NCBI GenBank assembly: GCA_030615365.1
Contig: JAUWZM010000002.1
Coordinates: 10,552-74,551, forward strand
Length of the DNA: 64,000 nucleotides
Direction of reading: 5' to 3'
From: Candidatus Aerophobota bacterium
GTDB taxonomy: Bacteria; Aerophobota; Aerophobia; Aerophobales; B3-G15
The notes under the pieces were generated by a model. That model was not told where the DNA came from, did no database searches, and saw only the letters and a list, made by a program, of their open reading frames with translations. This document shows, in pieces, positions 19,601 to 27,791 of the stretch. Each line of letters begins with the position of its first letter. Position 1 is the first letter of the stretch. A program made the translations under genes and the position numbers.

Positions 19601-22125
19601 ATCTGTGAACCCATCTGTACATATTTCTCTTCTGTCCCATGGATTCCAACATAGTATTTATATAAATCAATTGGTATGATCTTCTCCTGGGGAACTGGCC
19701 TTCCCCCTTTTTCCAGGACTTTGGCTTCAATGACAGCTCTAAGTCCTGAGGAAGCTCTGTCAATCTCTGGTAATTGCCATTTAATATGAGTTTCTCCATT
19801 TCTATCGAGTTTTGATTCAAATATAGGACTGGTAACGGTTTTAAAATCTACCCCTTCGTTACTGAAACGAAATGCTCTATACGTATCAAATTTCACTTCA
19901 TAGGGCTCTATTTTGACATTCACCTCACTGTCAAGATTAGAGGCAGGATTTCCAAAAAGGTATTGGGCCCTAATAGTTGCTTGTATCTGTCTATCTTTTA
20001 CACTAATCCTTTTCTCTTCGCTTTCTATACTTACCTTTAACCTGTAGGGAACAACAGTTTCTATTTTTAGCGGGTGGTAAAAATCACTGCTCCCAATCTT
20101 AAGCTCTGCCCTCCAATCACCTGTAAGAGCAGTTTCATCCGTTTTAAACGTGAAGGAATAAAACCCATCGCTGCCTTTTTTAATAGTCTTCTCGATTACC
20201 TTGCGGTCTCTGGGATTAAAAAATCTTAAGCTGACAGGATGATTCTCTGGAAAAGTATCCTCTTCATTACGGGCAATAACCGAGAGGTTTATGGTATCTC
20301 CTGGTCGGTAAACGCCCCTTTCCGTGTAAATAAAAGCCTTTAGCCCTGAATCAGACTCAACTAAGCCCCCAGTATCAAAATTTGAGTCATCTAATTTGTC
20401 GTCGCTGAATTTTAAAACAGAACGTTGACCTCTATGTTCTGCTTCAATATAAAATCCAGTTTTCTTTATCAACTCACATCTCCCGGTAGTATCAGTTTCG
20501 GCTTCGGCAATGACCTGATTTTGATAAGATTTCAGTTTTATCCTTACGCCTTTCAATAGTTTCGTAGTAAGCACGTCGGTAGCAAAAACAATCAATTTAT
20601 CTTTGCTTTGTTTAGCCACCAGAGCTATATCGCTTAAAATCACAGGTTTTACAGCCACGCCGTTATTGATAAAATATACTGTACGCTTCCAGGAACTCCA
20701 GTCCTCAGGAAATTCATACAGTATATTTTCCTCATCAAAGCTAAGCTCAATAATATATACCCCCCTGTCTTTATTCTTAAACATTTCTTCAAAATCAAGT
20801 TCGGATTGCAGCCATTTATTTTCGATTTTTCCAATGTCTAATTCTTTCTCTATCACAGTAACTCCTACCCTCCTCAGCTCATAGCTACTATATCTAAAAT
20901 GCCGATCCTTTTGTCCATTTAAATTACTGCTCTGCAGCAAGATGCCAAGATTATCTTCAAAGACTCTTTTTACACATATTTTCACTTTTTCAACGTTTAC
21001 CGTCTTAAAAAATATCTTTTTCATATTTGCGGAGGGTAAAAATACTCCCGAATGGGTAAATTCTATCTTAGGTTTCATATTAGGAAATTCAACATTTGCC
21101 AGTTTTCCTTCTAATAATTCTGTTCCCCATTTGCTTTTTAGCCCTTTAATTATTTTAATCTCATATTCCTGGCCATGTTGAAAGTCTCCGATTATCATTA
21201 AGCTCTTGCCCATATTGTTCAATTTAAAATTCAAAAAAGGCTTTATCTGAACAAATCCTTCATAGCTTTCCTCAGAGCTCAATTCATCAGAGAAAGTTAC
21301 TTTCACATGTAAGTTCTTACCTTGAATCTCTTTTTCTATTTTTTTTATGGTGAAATCCCTCAGAGGAGAAAGGTAATATTTGTCCTCTCTTCCTTCAGAG
21401 AGTTCCAGCTCTTTTTTTTCAACTAATAAGGTAAATGTCCTTGCCTTATCTGTCCTGATAATAATTGCCGATTCAAATGAAAATTCCTCACCCTTCTCTT
21501 GACCGGAAAAAATCAGCTTTTTAGTGATATGTGAGTTCAATACTTTACCATTTGCGTCTTCACGCAATATTACTGCTCTTTTTACCGCTTCAATATCCAC
21601 ATCCTGATTGAATAGTAATCTCCCTTTGAGAATAACTTTCTCAGGGGAGGACCTGTCAGGTAATTCAAAATGTGCCTCCAAATCTGATATTTCTCGGCCT
21701 GAAGTCTCAAATTCAATTACAATGGATTTTACTTTTAAATTATCTACATGAGGAAATAGTTTTTCAAGATTAAGAGACCCGATATACATTTGTCTCATTT
21801 TAAGTGTACTATTTGGCTGAAACACTAATGTTCTTCCGTCCACCCACATAGCAATACCTTCTATTGTAGGATTAAACAGAAAAATTCTTTTTTTAAGTGG
21901 CACATTAAGTTGAGTTTCTAAGACCTGAGTATTTTGAAATCTCACAGCAATACTTGTATCCGGTGAAATAATTCCTTCAGTAATATGGCTAATAAGTTTT
22001 GCCTGTTCTACTGTTATTATCCTTGCCTGTCCTTCGTATTTTGCTCTTTCTGTATTGTAGTTACGCCCAGTGAACACCAAAATAATCAATAAGGCGATCG
22101 CAGATAGTACAATATACTTTTTCAT
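16630..22125 (-). CDS. Bacterial alpha-2-macroglobulin family protein (YfhM-like)
   Basis: An 1831-aa periplasmic protease trap. An N-terminal hydrophobic helix (about 5-19) lacks a lipobox cysteine, so it looks like a membrane anchor rather than a lipoprotein. It is followed by repeated macroglobulin-like beta domains and the MG2-type motif YTERGVYRPGDTI. The thioester motif GCIEQ is intact with the reactive cysteine near residue 1374, so it should bind covalently to cleaved targets. The helical thioester-domain repeats (NGGFSYWPNGDE and following) come next. It is the first gene of the operon with pbpC (4-bp overlap). Length is near the upper end of the E. coli-type (~1650 aa) proteins. Confidence 0.95.
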   Translation of the reverse strand: MKKYIVLSAIALLIILVFTGRNYNTERAKYEGQARIITVEQAKLISHITEGIISPDTSIAVRFQNTQVLETQLNVPLKKRIFLFNPTIEGIAMWVDGRTLVFQPNSTLKMRQMYIGSLNLEKLFPHVDNLKVKSIVIEFETSGREISDLEAHFELPDRSSPEKVILKGRLLFNQDVDIEAVKRAVILREDANGKVLNSHITKKLIFSGQEKGEEFSFESAIIIRTDKARTFTLLVEKKELELSEGREDKYYLSPLRDFTIKKIEKEIQGKNLHVKVTFSDELSSEESYEGFVQIKPFLNFKLNNMGKSLMIIGDFQHGQEYEIKIIKGLKSKWGTELLEGKLANVEFPNMKPKIEFTHSGVFLPSANMKKIFFKTVNVEKVKICVKRVFEDNLGILLQSSNLNGQKDRHFRYSSYELRRVGVTVIEKELDIGKIENKWLQSELDFEEMFKNKDRGVYIIELSFDEENILYEFPEDWSSWKRTVYFINNGVAVKPVILSDIALVAKQSKDKLIVFATDVLTTKLLKGVRIKLKSYQNQVIAEAETDTTGRCELIKKTGFYIEAEHRGQRSVLKFSDDKLDDSNFDTGGLVESDSGLKAFIYTERGVYRPGDTINLSVIARNEEDTFPENHPVSLRFFNPRDRKVIEKTIKKGSDGFYSFTFKTDETALTGDWRAELKIGSSDFYHPLKIETVVPYRLKVSIESEEKRISVKDRQIQATIRAQYLFGNPASNLDSEVNVKIEPYEVKFDTYRAFRFSNEGVDFKTVTSPIFESKLDRNGETHIKWQLPEIDRASSGLRAVIEAKVLEKGGRPVPQEKIIPIDLYKYYVGIHGTEEKYVQMGSQINVKTILVSDNGEVVPDRILNYRIYQGQSYWWWDYDSQAEFKKHFKSDYSTELVRSGTITSSSGPISIAYTPENYGEVLIEVQDGANGHTAAYFCDVYAWAGETGGKDADILKIKTDKKVYRYKDIAKVICQTPENGRALISIEKGRKILNVYWKKLKGTETIIEVPITKQMLPTVYVSISVIQSHSQTKNDKPIRMYGVVPLHVEEEETHLDFSVQAPEEINPGKEFEVEIKTLDSSPAQFTIAVVDEGLLDLTAYQTPSPWKYFFQKESLSVETFDIFSKIIGANWGDVYKIFSIGGGFDEEECAKKQLSPVKVKRFKPVSMFKGPIRTDEKGETTVTFKIPNYIGSVRVMVIGARGNSYGSKEKVIAVKSPLMVMPTLPRVLGPEDKILLPVTVFAMQDNIGEVVVNMDVKGVVKPIGETRKILSFAKKGEKDIYFELQADAAMGTSTIKISASSRDFSAEEITEIAVRPSAPYAYFSEEKVLNPEKKATFKILNKGIAGSNYSRMIISRRPDLKFYQRLEWLIRYPYGCIEQITSSVFPQLYLKDIVSLDEEKAQRSMDRNINAGIDKLRTFQLSNGGFSYWPNGDEVNLWATNYAGHFMIEANKMGYYIPEDMYNQWIEFQKDKSRTTSDHSLTNVYRVYLLALADQPAIGAMNLLYESHLKEMSNTEKWLLAASYEFIGEGQIAQGIAKDAGLTVKDYTEFAGTYGSALRDKAIMLQCATIMKDPDRELMLYKEIARILSENRWYSTQTIAYSLLAIGKYLKANPEGDEVMEGEIFLPSGEKIQFKTDEPTYTLPITQGFGQELEVIVHSKERIFGNLEWEGIPLRDTVITESKNIDLKVEWLDEDGMVITPENIEQGTAFWGHFTVKKEDYGKIEEMALVQILPAGWEIENIRLFGGGVPEWMENYALYTEDYLDIRDDRVMWFFDLYNSKAEFVVKINAVTVGEFYLSPTLAEAMYNHNYRATVAGKKVKVTERKKNVVAEK

Positions 22126-22430
22126 CTTTACCTCCTGGGTAATGTTAAAGTAATGTCAAGACTTAACCGCAGAGAACGCAAATAACTGTAATATGTGATA
22201 AGTAATGAGTGATGAAGTTCTTACCATTCACACATCACTTATTGTCCTTCACATATTACATATCACTCATTACATATTACTTCTCACGTCTTACTTTCCC
22301 TCTGCGATCTCCTATGAGAATTATTATTCTTATTACTTTTTATCCTCATTCACATTAAAATTTAGCATTCACCGCAGATGTCTCATAGTACGCAGAGACA
22401 AATTAAGAAAGAAGCCACATAAATAGTAAC

Positions 22431-22559
22431 AGTTTAGCTTTTCTAAAACTTTCCCCTTTTCTCTGGCAATTATAGCTGCTCAATTTAGTAGTGATTTGTA
22501 GAATTGTAGCTGCCCAATTCATTGGGCGGGTTTAATGCGCCGATAAATCGGCAAGCTAC
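22431..22559 (-). repeat. Hairpin-module repeat, copy 1
   Basis: Reverse-orientation copy: reading the minus strand gives GTAGCTTGCCGATTTATCGG, GCCCAATGAATTGGGC, then a CAATT-CCAGAG block and TTTTAGAAAAGCTAAACT. The same order recurs at 24916, 38638, 43312 and 45138. Confidence 0.8.
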
Positions 22560-22636
22560 TAAATAGCTCTTAGCTCTTAGCTCTTAGTAAATTCAAAGTC
22601 AAGATAGTCCTAAAATTGCACTAATAAGAAATAACC

Positions 22637-22662
22637 AATGCGCCGATAAATCGGCAAGCTAC
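22637..22662 (-). repeat. Hairpin-module repeat, short copy
   Basis: Only the GCCGATAAATCGGC hairpin with its AAGCTAC flank is present, 80 bp from the longer copy. It shows that single hairpins move or amplify as separate units. Confidence 0.7.
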
Positions 22663-22765
22663 AAAGGATTGCAGAGATTGCTTCGGAGTTTCATCTCTCA
22701 CAATAACACGGGGAGTTCATTGAGTAGTTAATTAAAAGTGAGGAAAGAAATCTTCGAGTAATCTC

Positions 22766-23908
22766 TTACTCTTCTCTAAACTTGAATGTCTTAATTGCTA
22801 TAATAAGCAAAACAAAAAACCAGGTTCCCAGGAACAAAAGTTCTTTTCTTAAACCGAAAAGTCCACTTCCTTCAATTGATATTTTGCGAAGGGCGTCTAT
22901 TAATGGGGTGAGGGGAAGGTAATCCGCTATAGAAGCCATAATCTTAGGCATTATTTCCTTGGGGAAAAAGGTTCCTGATAAAAAGAGCATTGGCATAGTA
23001 ACAAACATAGCTATCATCTCAATTGCTCTGGTGCTTTTCACCAGGCCAGCAACAATAAATCCTATATTTAAAAACAGAGCACAACCTAATAGGGCAAAGA
23101 AAAAAATTAAAAAGTAACTCCCCAGAATATTAACTTTAAATACAAGGGTAGAGAGGAGTAAAATTATTGTTACTTGAATAACAGAAATAACCAAAAACGC
23201 ACCAACCTGGGCAATTAAAAAATGACTTGTTCTAAGAGGGGTAGCAAACAGACGTTTTAAAATTTTTTTCTCTCTTGACTCAGCAATATCACTGGCTATC
23301 CCGGTAACCGCAGACATCATAATGGCCATGGCTAAGATTCCAGGAATTAAGATATCTAAATACCTAATATTTCTAGATTTTACGGGTTTCTTATCTAAAA
23401 AAAAGAGTTCTGGGGCATCGGCAGCTTTAAGATTAGCATAAGCGATAAACTGGTCGAGAATGCCAAAAATAAGAGGGTTGAGCTGGGTATTTGTTTCATC
23501 ATAGTAAACTTCAATGTGAATGCTGAAGTCCTCGGGAATCTCTTCTAATTTCGTAATAATTTTCATTCCTCGAAATTCTCCTTGTCCCGGTTTCCTAAGA
23601 CCCCTGGGAATGATTAAGATGAAATCCAGATCTCCCTTTTCAAGACTTTTCTTTGCCTGAGTTAGATCTTCCTCATCTTGATGAATTTTTAAGATTTCAA
23701 TTTTTTCGAGTTCCTTGATAAAACTCAAAGATTCATCCGATTTTGCCCTGTCGATTATCGCTATATGCGAAGTTCCCATTTTCTCAAAATCAAAAAGACT
23801 GAAGATACAAACAAACATTATGGGGAAGAAAATAGTCCAGAAAAGAGCTTGTTTGTCCCGGACGTATGTTCTTAAGTCACAAAAAAACAGTTTTAAAATC
23901 GATTTCAT
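22766..23908 (-). CDS. ABC-2 type exporter permease
   Basis: A 380-aa membrane protein with one N-terminal helix (about 20-40), a long extracytoplasmic domain (about 40-185) and about five C-terminal helices (from about 190 to 375). That is the ABC-2 / YhgE-like half-exporter layout. The signature LPLTPLIDALRKIS near the end is typical of drug or lipid ABC-2 permeases. The gene lies 4 bp after the ATPase gene, so the two form one operon. The substrate is unknown; antibiotic, lipid or polysaccharide export are all common for this type. Confidence 0.9.
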   Translation of the reverse strand: MKSILKLFFCDLRTYVRDKQALFWTIFFPIMFVCIFSLFDFEKMGTSHIAIIDRAKSDESLSFIKELEKIEILKIHQDEEDLTQAKKSLEKGDLDFILIIPRGLRKPGQGEFRGMKIITKLEEIPEDFSIHIEVYYDETNTQLNPLIFGILDQFIAYANLKAADAPELFFLDKKPVKSRNIRYLDILIPGILAMAIMMSAVTGIASDIAESREKKILKRLFATPLRTSHFLIAQVGAFLVISVIQVTIILLLSTLVFKVNILGSYFLIFFFALLGCALFLNIGFIVAGLVKSTRAIEMIAMFVTMPMLFLSGTFFPKEIMPKIMASIADYLPLTPLIDALRKISIEGSGLFGLRKELLFLGTWFFVLLIIAIKTFKFREE

Positions 23909-23912
23909 AATC

Positions 23913-24665
23913 TTACTCTCTTAATTGATGACCAGTTAAATCTAAAAAGACATCTTCTAAATTAGCGTCCTTTTCAATAATCCTCTTTTTAAAGCCTTTG
24001 GCCAAAAGTTGTTTAATGAGACTACTGGGTGTATCTAAAGCAATAATCTTGCCATAGTCCATAATAGCAACTCGATCACACAATCTTTCCGCTTCCTCCA
24101 TGTAATGAGTAGTTAAGACTATGGTTTTACCTTCTTGTTTTATTTGATTAATCAACCTCCAGGTATGATGTCGTGCTTGAGGATCAAGACCAGTGGTAGG
24201 CTCATCTAAAAACAATAGAAGTGGCTCACAAACTAAAGCGGCTGCCAGGGCTAATCTTTGTTTTTGCCCTCCTGAAAGTTTACTCACAAGAGCTTTCTTC
24301 TTTTCTTCTAAACCAGTTAACGTTAAAAGTTTTTTTAAATCTCTTGATTTCCTGTAGAAAGAGCTTAAAAGATCCAGTGTCTCCAAAACTGTCAAAAGGT
24401 CATAAAAGGACCCTTCTTGTAGTTGAACACCAATCATCTCTTTGAGCTTCTGGGAATTTTTTCGAATATCAATGCCTAAGAGTTTTACTTCTCCTGAATC
24501 AATAGGTCTTATCCCCTCGATCATTTCTACAGTGGTGGTTTTACCAGCTCCATTTGGTCCTAAAATACCAAAGACCTCCCCTTCGTTCACTTCAAAGGAA
24601 ATACCATCTACTGCTATTACAGAATTGTAAGTTTTGCGCAGTTGATTCACCTGCAAAACTGACAT
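23913..24665 (-). CDS. ABC transporter ATP-binding protein (exporter type)
   Basis: A 250-aa ATPase with Walker A GPNGAGKTT (about 34-42), a Q-loop, signature LSGGQKQR (about 129-136), Walker B LLLFLDEPT, and the H-loop THYMEEAE. The DrrA/CcmA-like sequence and the adjoining ABC-2 permease show that it drives export. The product has no extended C-terminal drug-resistance domain. A 16-bp perfect palindrome upstream (24800-24815) overlaps the likely -35 region, suggesting repression by a dimeric regulator. Confidence 0.93.
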   Translation of the reverse strand: MSVLQVNQLRKTYNSVIAVDGISFEVNEGEVFGILGPNGAGKTTTVEMIEGIRPIDSGEVKLLGIDIRKNSQKLKEMIGVQLQEGSFYDLLTVLETLDLLSSFYRKSRDLKKLLTLTGLEEKKKALVSKLSGGQKQRLALAAALVCEPLLLFLDEPTTGLDPQARHHTWRLINQIKQEGKTIVLTTHYMEEAERLCDRVAIMDYGKIIALDTPSSLIKQLLAKGFKKRIIEKDANLEDVFLDLTGHQLRE

Positions 24666-24799
24666 AATTTATCTCCATATCTGATCTTACCTCAGGTTCT
24701 TTCTTCGGTAGGAAAGAGCAGATGAGAACTATCACCCGATACGTGAAAATGAGTAAGTTCCCGCTTTATCTTGATATACTGTATAATGAAATCAACTCT

Positions 24800-24815
24800 T
24801 TGTCAAATTTGACAA
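24800..24815. promoter_or_regulatory. Perfect palindrome, candidate operator upstream of the ABC exporter
   Basis: TTGTCAAATTTGACAA is a perfect 16-bp palindrome 135 bp upstream of the ATPase start. On the minus strand its right half is a TTGACA box, followed 15 bp later by TATACA. A dimeric repressor bound here would block that promoter. The regulator is not identified. Confidence 0.5.
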
Positions 24816-24915
24816 GGAAAAAATGTGGTTGACTTTTCAGCGGAAGGGTATAGAATAAATCAGGTAATGTTAAAAAAGTGGTCAAGCAAGCTTGAAGTAT
24901 GCTTTGCAATTCCTT

Positions 24916-25047
24916 GTAGCTTGCCGATTTATCGGCGCATTAAACCCGCCCAATAAATTGGGCAGCTACAATTGCCAGAGAAAAGGGAAAAGTTTTAGAA
25001 AAGCTAAACTATTATAATCGTAGTGGCCGAGTTTACTCGGCAATTTA
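24916..25047 (+). repeat. Hairpin-module repeat, copy 2
   Basis: Modules in order: GCCGATTTATCGGC, GCCCAATAAATTGGGC, the ATTGCCAGAG block, TTTTAGAAAAGCTAAACT and a further GCCGAGTTTACTCGGC hairpin with different stem sequence. The last module's T-T-T-A loop equals that of the first while its stem differs. Confidence 0.8.
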
Positions 25048-25149
25048 AATCAAGCAAATTTTTGATTTTATAAATTCCTGATATAGTAAAAAGAGACCAG
25101 GATTAAAAAAGTTGAGCAAAGAAATGTGCTTTCAATAAGGAGGCTATCA

Positions 25150-25302
25150 ATGTTTTCTTTACGAGATGGTATTGTGGGATATGTATTGGCGCTTCTCTTT
25201 GGGATTATAATCTTTATTCTTCCGGACATTGTCAGTTATTTAATAGCTTTATTCTTAGTCATTTTCGGAGTAATTGGGATCGTGCGGTGGATGAAAAAAT
25301 AG
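25150..25302 (+). CDS. Small two-helix membrane protein (DUF3096-like)
   Basis: A 50-aa protein with two hydrophobic helices joined by a short LPD turn (about 9-24 and 26-45) and a basic end, RWMKK. The pattern helix-P-(D/K)-x-helix with a G-x-x-G in the second helix resembles DUF3096 proteins, whose function is unknown. A clear AAGGAGG site lies 7 bases before the ATG. A membrane-stress or structural role is only a guess. The next gene is also a membrane protein, but 185 bp away. Confidence 0.75.
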   Translation: MFSLRDGIVGYVLALLFGIIIFILPDIVSYLIALFLVIFGVIGIVRWMKK

Positions 25303-25487
25303 ACTTGGAAAGGAAATGCAGATAGGCCCTATGCCTGGCAGCCCGAAGTCTAAATGAGAGCTGATGACCACAAATTACTGAAATTCCGATACCTCACGGT
25401 GCACAATTTCCCTGAATCATGCCTTGCTTTACCCTCTTAGAGACAGTTTCTCCATTTAACTAACTATTTAATAAAGGAGATAAAAAA

Positions 25488-25970
25488 ATGCAAGTAGGTC
25501 CTGTGGTTTCCTTTTATCTTTTAATCATTTTTTGGATAATAAGGGTAGTGGTAATTACTTTTTTCTGTTCCTTTCTTGGTTGGCTTGGGATCCGAATATT
25601 AGATGTTTTGACCCCCAGCATTCGTGAAAGAGAAAAAATAGGGGAAAATCCTATCTCTACAGCTTTTTTTATCGCTGGATTTATTATCTTCCTGGGTTGT
25701 ATAATCCATGGGGTCTCAACTTCTCCCATAGCTATAGGACGATCATTGTTCGCCAGTTTAATAGATTTTAATCGACTTACACTGCTTACTATAAATTTTT
25801 TTGTGAGTCTTTTAGTAGCAGTGGCCCTATTTAATATATTTAACAAACTAACTCCAAAGATTCGGTTTCTTGCCATCAGGGACAACTCTGTTGCCATAGG
25901 TATCTACGTGTTTAGCTATTTTGTTTTTCTGGGAATCGTTTTACACGCAGCTTTAACTATGTCTCTATAA
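25488..25970 (+). CDS. Four-helix membrane protein, possibly DUF350-like
   Basis: A 160-aa integral membrane protein with four hydrophobic segments (about 8-38, 57-80, 98-118 and 134-155). Two similar halves are visible: ENPISTAFFIAGFIIFLG and DNSVAIGIYVFSYFVFLG, an internal duplication like that of DUF350 proteins, which are often near stress genes. Function is unknown. GGAG precedes the ATG by 8 bases. It is followed by a 200-bp gap holding CATTCACGCAT-type repeats (26040-26130). Confidence 0.7.
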   Translation: MQVGPVVSFYLLIIFWIIRVVVITFFCSFLGWLGIRILDVLTPSIREREKIGENPISTAFFIAGFIIFLGCIIHGVSTSPIAIGRSLFASLIDFNRLTLLTINFFVSLLVAVALFNIFNKLTPKIRFLAIRDNSVAIGIYVFSYFVFLGIVLHAALTMSL

Positions 25971-26037
25971 TTTATGTAACAGCTCAGCCACTAAGTCACC
26001 AAGGCACAAAGTAGTGATATGAATTTATAATCTCGTT

Positions 26038-26130
26038 AATCTGTTAATGCGTAGATGCGTTTTACTTATCAACCCATTCACGCATAAACGCATTCACTCT
26101 TCTGACCATTCACGCATTTATCTTAGTGTC
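26038..26130 (+). repeat. CATTCACGCAT-type word repeat
   Basis: Short direct words such as CATTCACGCAT and ACGCATT recur about five times with irregular spacing. Similar words are found at 51995-52050. They are too irregular for a CRISPR array and lack a conserved repeat length. Confidence 0.5.
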
Positions 26131-26176
26131 TTCGTGTCTTGGTGGCTAAATAATAGCTAATTTCATAAACAACAAA

Positions 26177-27001
26177 ATGTACAGAAAAATAATCGTAGTA
26201 GTGGTCATTTTCCTGGGTTGGTTAATAGCTGACCAGGGACATAGCAGCCAATTTTACAAAAGAGGGGGCGAGATCTATGATTCTTGGGGAATTTGTAGAA
26301 CAAGAGCCCAAGGGGAAGATGGTTATTTTCAGATTGTACCTGCAGGCTTTCGCCCCATCATAGTTTTTGAGAGTCTTGAAAAAGATGATAGCCTTGTCGG
26401 TAAGTGGGGGAAGGAATTTTTAGCCCAATTACCAGAGAATAAATACAGAGCAAAAAGAATATTTGAGTTTGTGAAAAACAAGGTGAGCTATATCCATGAC
26501 AATCAACAGTTTGGATACCGGGAATTTGCTCAAAATGCCGATGAGTTAGCTTACAGTATCCAGGAAGGCTCTGCCAGAGGAGATTGTGAGGATTATGCGG
26601 TATTGCTGGCTACTTTATATAAGATGGCTGGCTATCGATCAGCAGTAGTCCTTCTTCCTGGACATGCAGCTGCCCTTGTTTACCTTCCAGGATACAAATC
26701 GAGTGTGTCCATGGAACTTGGTGGTGAGGAAGGGTGGATCTGGGCAGAAGCAACCGGTAAAAATAACCCCCTTGGATGGGTGCCATCCAAGGTTTTAACC
26801 AGTTCGGTAATGGCATATGAAATAAAGGAGGTCGAGGAAATATCTTTAATGTCAAAACCTGGGGGAGAATCAGTGGAACCAAGGGAAAAAGGTCAAAAAA
26901 TTCCGTCTTCTCTTCCCCTTTTATTTACCATACTTATCATATTGATATTTCCCATCATAATTAGGTTTTTAAGGGTACCACGGAAAAGGATGGGCAATTA
27001 A
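26177..27001 (+). CDS. Exported transglutaminase-like (papain-fold) protein with C-terminal membrane anchor
   Basis: A 274-aa protein with an N-terminal signal or anchor (about 4-18) and a C-terminal helix (about 245-262) followed by basic residues, so the domain between faces outside the cytoplasm. The transglutaminase core has the nucleophile C137 in ARGDCEDYA, H163 in LPGHAAALV and a third acidic residue, E191, in WIWAEATGK. Such proteins act as cysteine proteases or amidases, often near envelope or pilin-type systems. No ribosome-binding site is obvious, so the start is uncertain. It is followed at once by the promoter of the next gene. Confidence 0.85.
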   Translation: MYRKIIVVVVIFLGWLIADQGHSSQFYKRGGEIYDSWGICRTRAQGEDGYFQIVPAGFRPIIVFESLEKDDSLVGKWGKEFLAQLPENKYRAKRIFEFVKNKVSYIHDNQQFGYREFAQNADELAYSIQEGSARGDCEDYAVLLATLYKMAGYRSAVVLLPGHAAALVYLPGYKSSVSMELGGEEGWIWAEATGKNNPLGWVPSKVLTSSVMAYEIKEVEEISLMSKPGGESVEPREKGQKIPSSLPLLFTILIILIFPIIIRFLRVPRKRMGN

Positions 27002-27002
27002 G

Positions 27003-27030
27003 TTGACAAGATATTTTTTTTCTCTATAAT
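27003..27030 (+). promoter_or_regulatory. Near-consensus sigma-70 promoter
   Basis: TTGACA (27003-27008) and TATAAT (27025-27030), 16 bp apart, sit directly before the winged-helix regulator gene. Transcription should start near 27037, inside the palindrome that follows. Confidence 0.8.
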
Positions 27031-27045
27031 GTTCATTAAATGAAC
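27031..27045. promoter_or_regulatory. Palindromic operator over the transcription start
   Basis: GTTCATTAAATGAAC is a perfect inverted repeat with one central base, covering the expected +1 of the promoter at 27003-27030. This is the usual place for autorepression by a MarR-type dimer, and the next gene encodes a winged-helix protein. Confidence 0.6.
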
Positions 27046-27060
27046 AAGAAAGAGGGAAAT

Positions 27061-27597
27061 ATGGATCCCTCCAAAATTACCGAAAGAGAACTTAAAATCA
27101 TTGATGAGATAGCCAGGGATCAATTTATTACTCAAAGAGAAATATCTCGCAGAGCAGAAATGTCCTTGGGAATGGTAAATATTGTTTTAAAAAGATTAGC
27201 CAGAAAAGGATATATAAAGCTTAGAAGATTAAACAAGAGGAGTCTTGAATACATCCTTACTCCCAAGGGATTTGCCGAGAAAGCTAAGAAATCTTATTGG
27301 TATGTTCGCAGAACTATTGATTCTTTAAAAGAAATAAAAGCTAAGATTCAAGCCTTGACCTTGGAGGAGTACCAAAAAGGGGAAAGAGAATTTGTCATTT
27401 TTGGCGATGGCGAGCTGGCCGATATCGTTGAAATTAGTTTAAGAGATTTACACAAGAATGATTTAAGATATACCCGGGTCTTTAAAAAAGAAAAGATTAA
27501 GAAAAAGAATGCCCTCATATTAGCTACTGAAAAAAAATGTGAAGCTTTCCAAAATAATAAGCGCTGGATAAATGTTCTGGAAAGAATAGCCAGTTAA
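27061..27597 (+). CDS. Winged-helix (MarR-like) transcriptional regulator
   Basis: About 178 aa from the ATG at 27061. Residues 1-65 form a winged helix: TERELKIIDEIAR, QREISRRAEMSLGMVNIVLKRL (recognition helix) and a wing RLNKRSLEYILTPKG. That resembles MarR-type regulators linked to polysaccharide genes. A helical linker and a C-terminal alpha/beta part (FVIFGDGELADIVEISL) follow and may bind an effector. An ATG at 27040 would sit almost on the transcription start, so I prefer 27061, which has AGAGGGA upstream. The promoter and palindrome suggest autoregulation. Targets are unknown. Confidence 0.85.
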   Translation: MDPSKITERELKIIDEIARDQFITQREISRRAEMSLGMVNIVLKRLARKGYIKLRRLNKRSLEYILTPKGFAEKAKKSYWYVRRTIDSLKEIKAKIQALTLEEYQKGEREFVIFGDGELADIVEISLRDLHKNDLRYTRVFKKEKIKKKNALILATEKKCEAFQNNKRWINVLERIAS

Positions 27598-27791
27598 GCT
27601 TATCCTCATCTTTTTAGCCTACCTTATCATCTTGTCAAAAAGCGGAAAAAAATGACTGTTTCCAAGATGAATTTGATACGAAAAATTGACAAAAAAGCGA
27701 ATTTTGCATATGATTGGCTTGTACGAAATTCACAGAGCCCTGTCTTGAAAAGAGAGACTTTTAATTGCTCAACAATCCATAGTAAAGTGCG

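Larger units (their letters stand above)
22126..22765. other. Gene-free region with hairpin modules
   Basis: About 640 bp between two minus-strand operons. It has an A+T-rich part with near-repeating CATATTACATATCACTCATTA-type words (22190-22290), the hairpin-module family in reverse orientation (22431-22559), and a second short module (22637-22662). No coding sequence is supported. Confidence 0.55.

Noticed and set aside
26038..26130. Possible CRISPR array of CATTCACGCAT-like words
   Set aside because: Word length and spacing are irregular, there are no equal-length spacers, and no cas genes are present.
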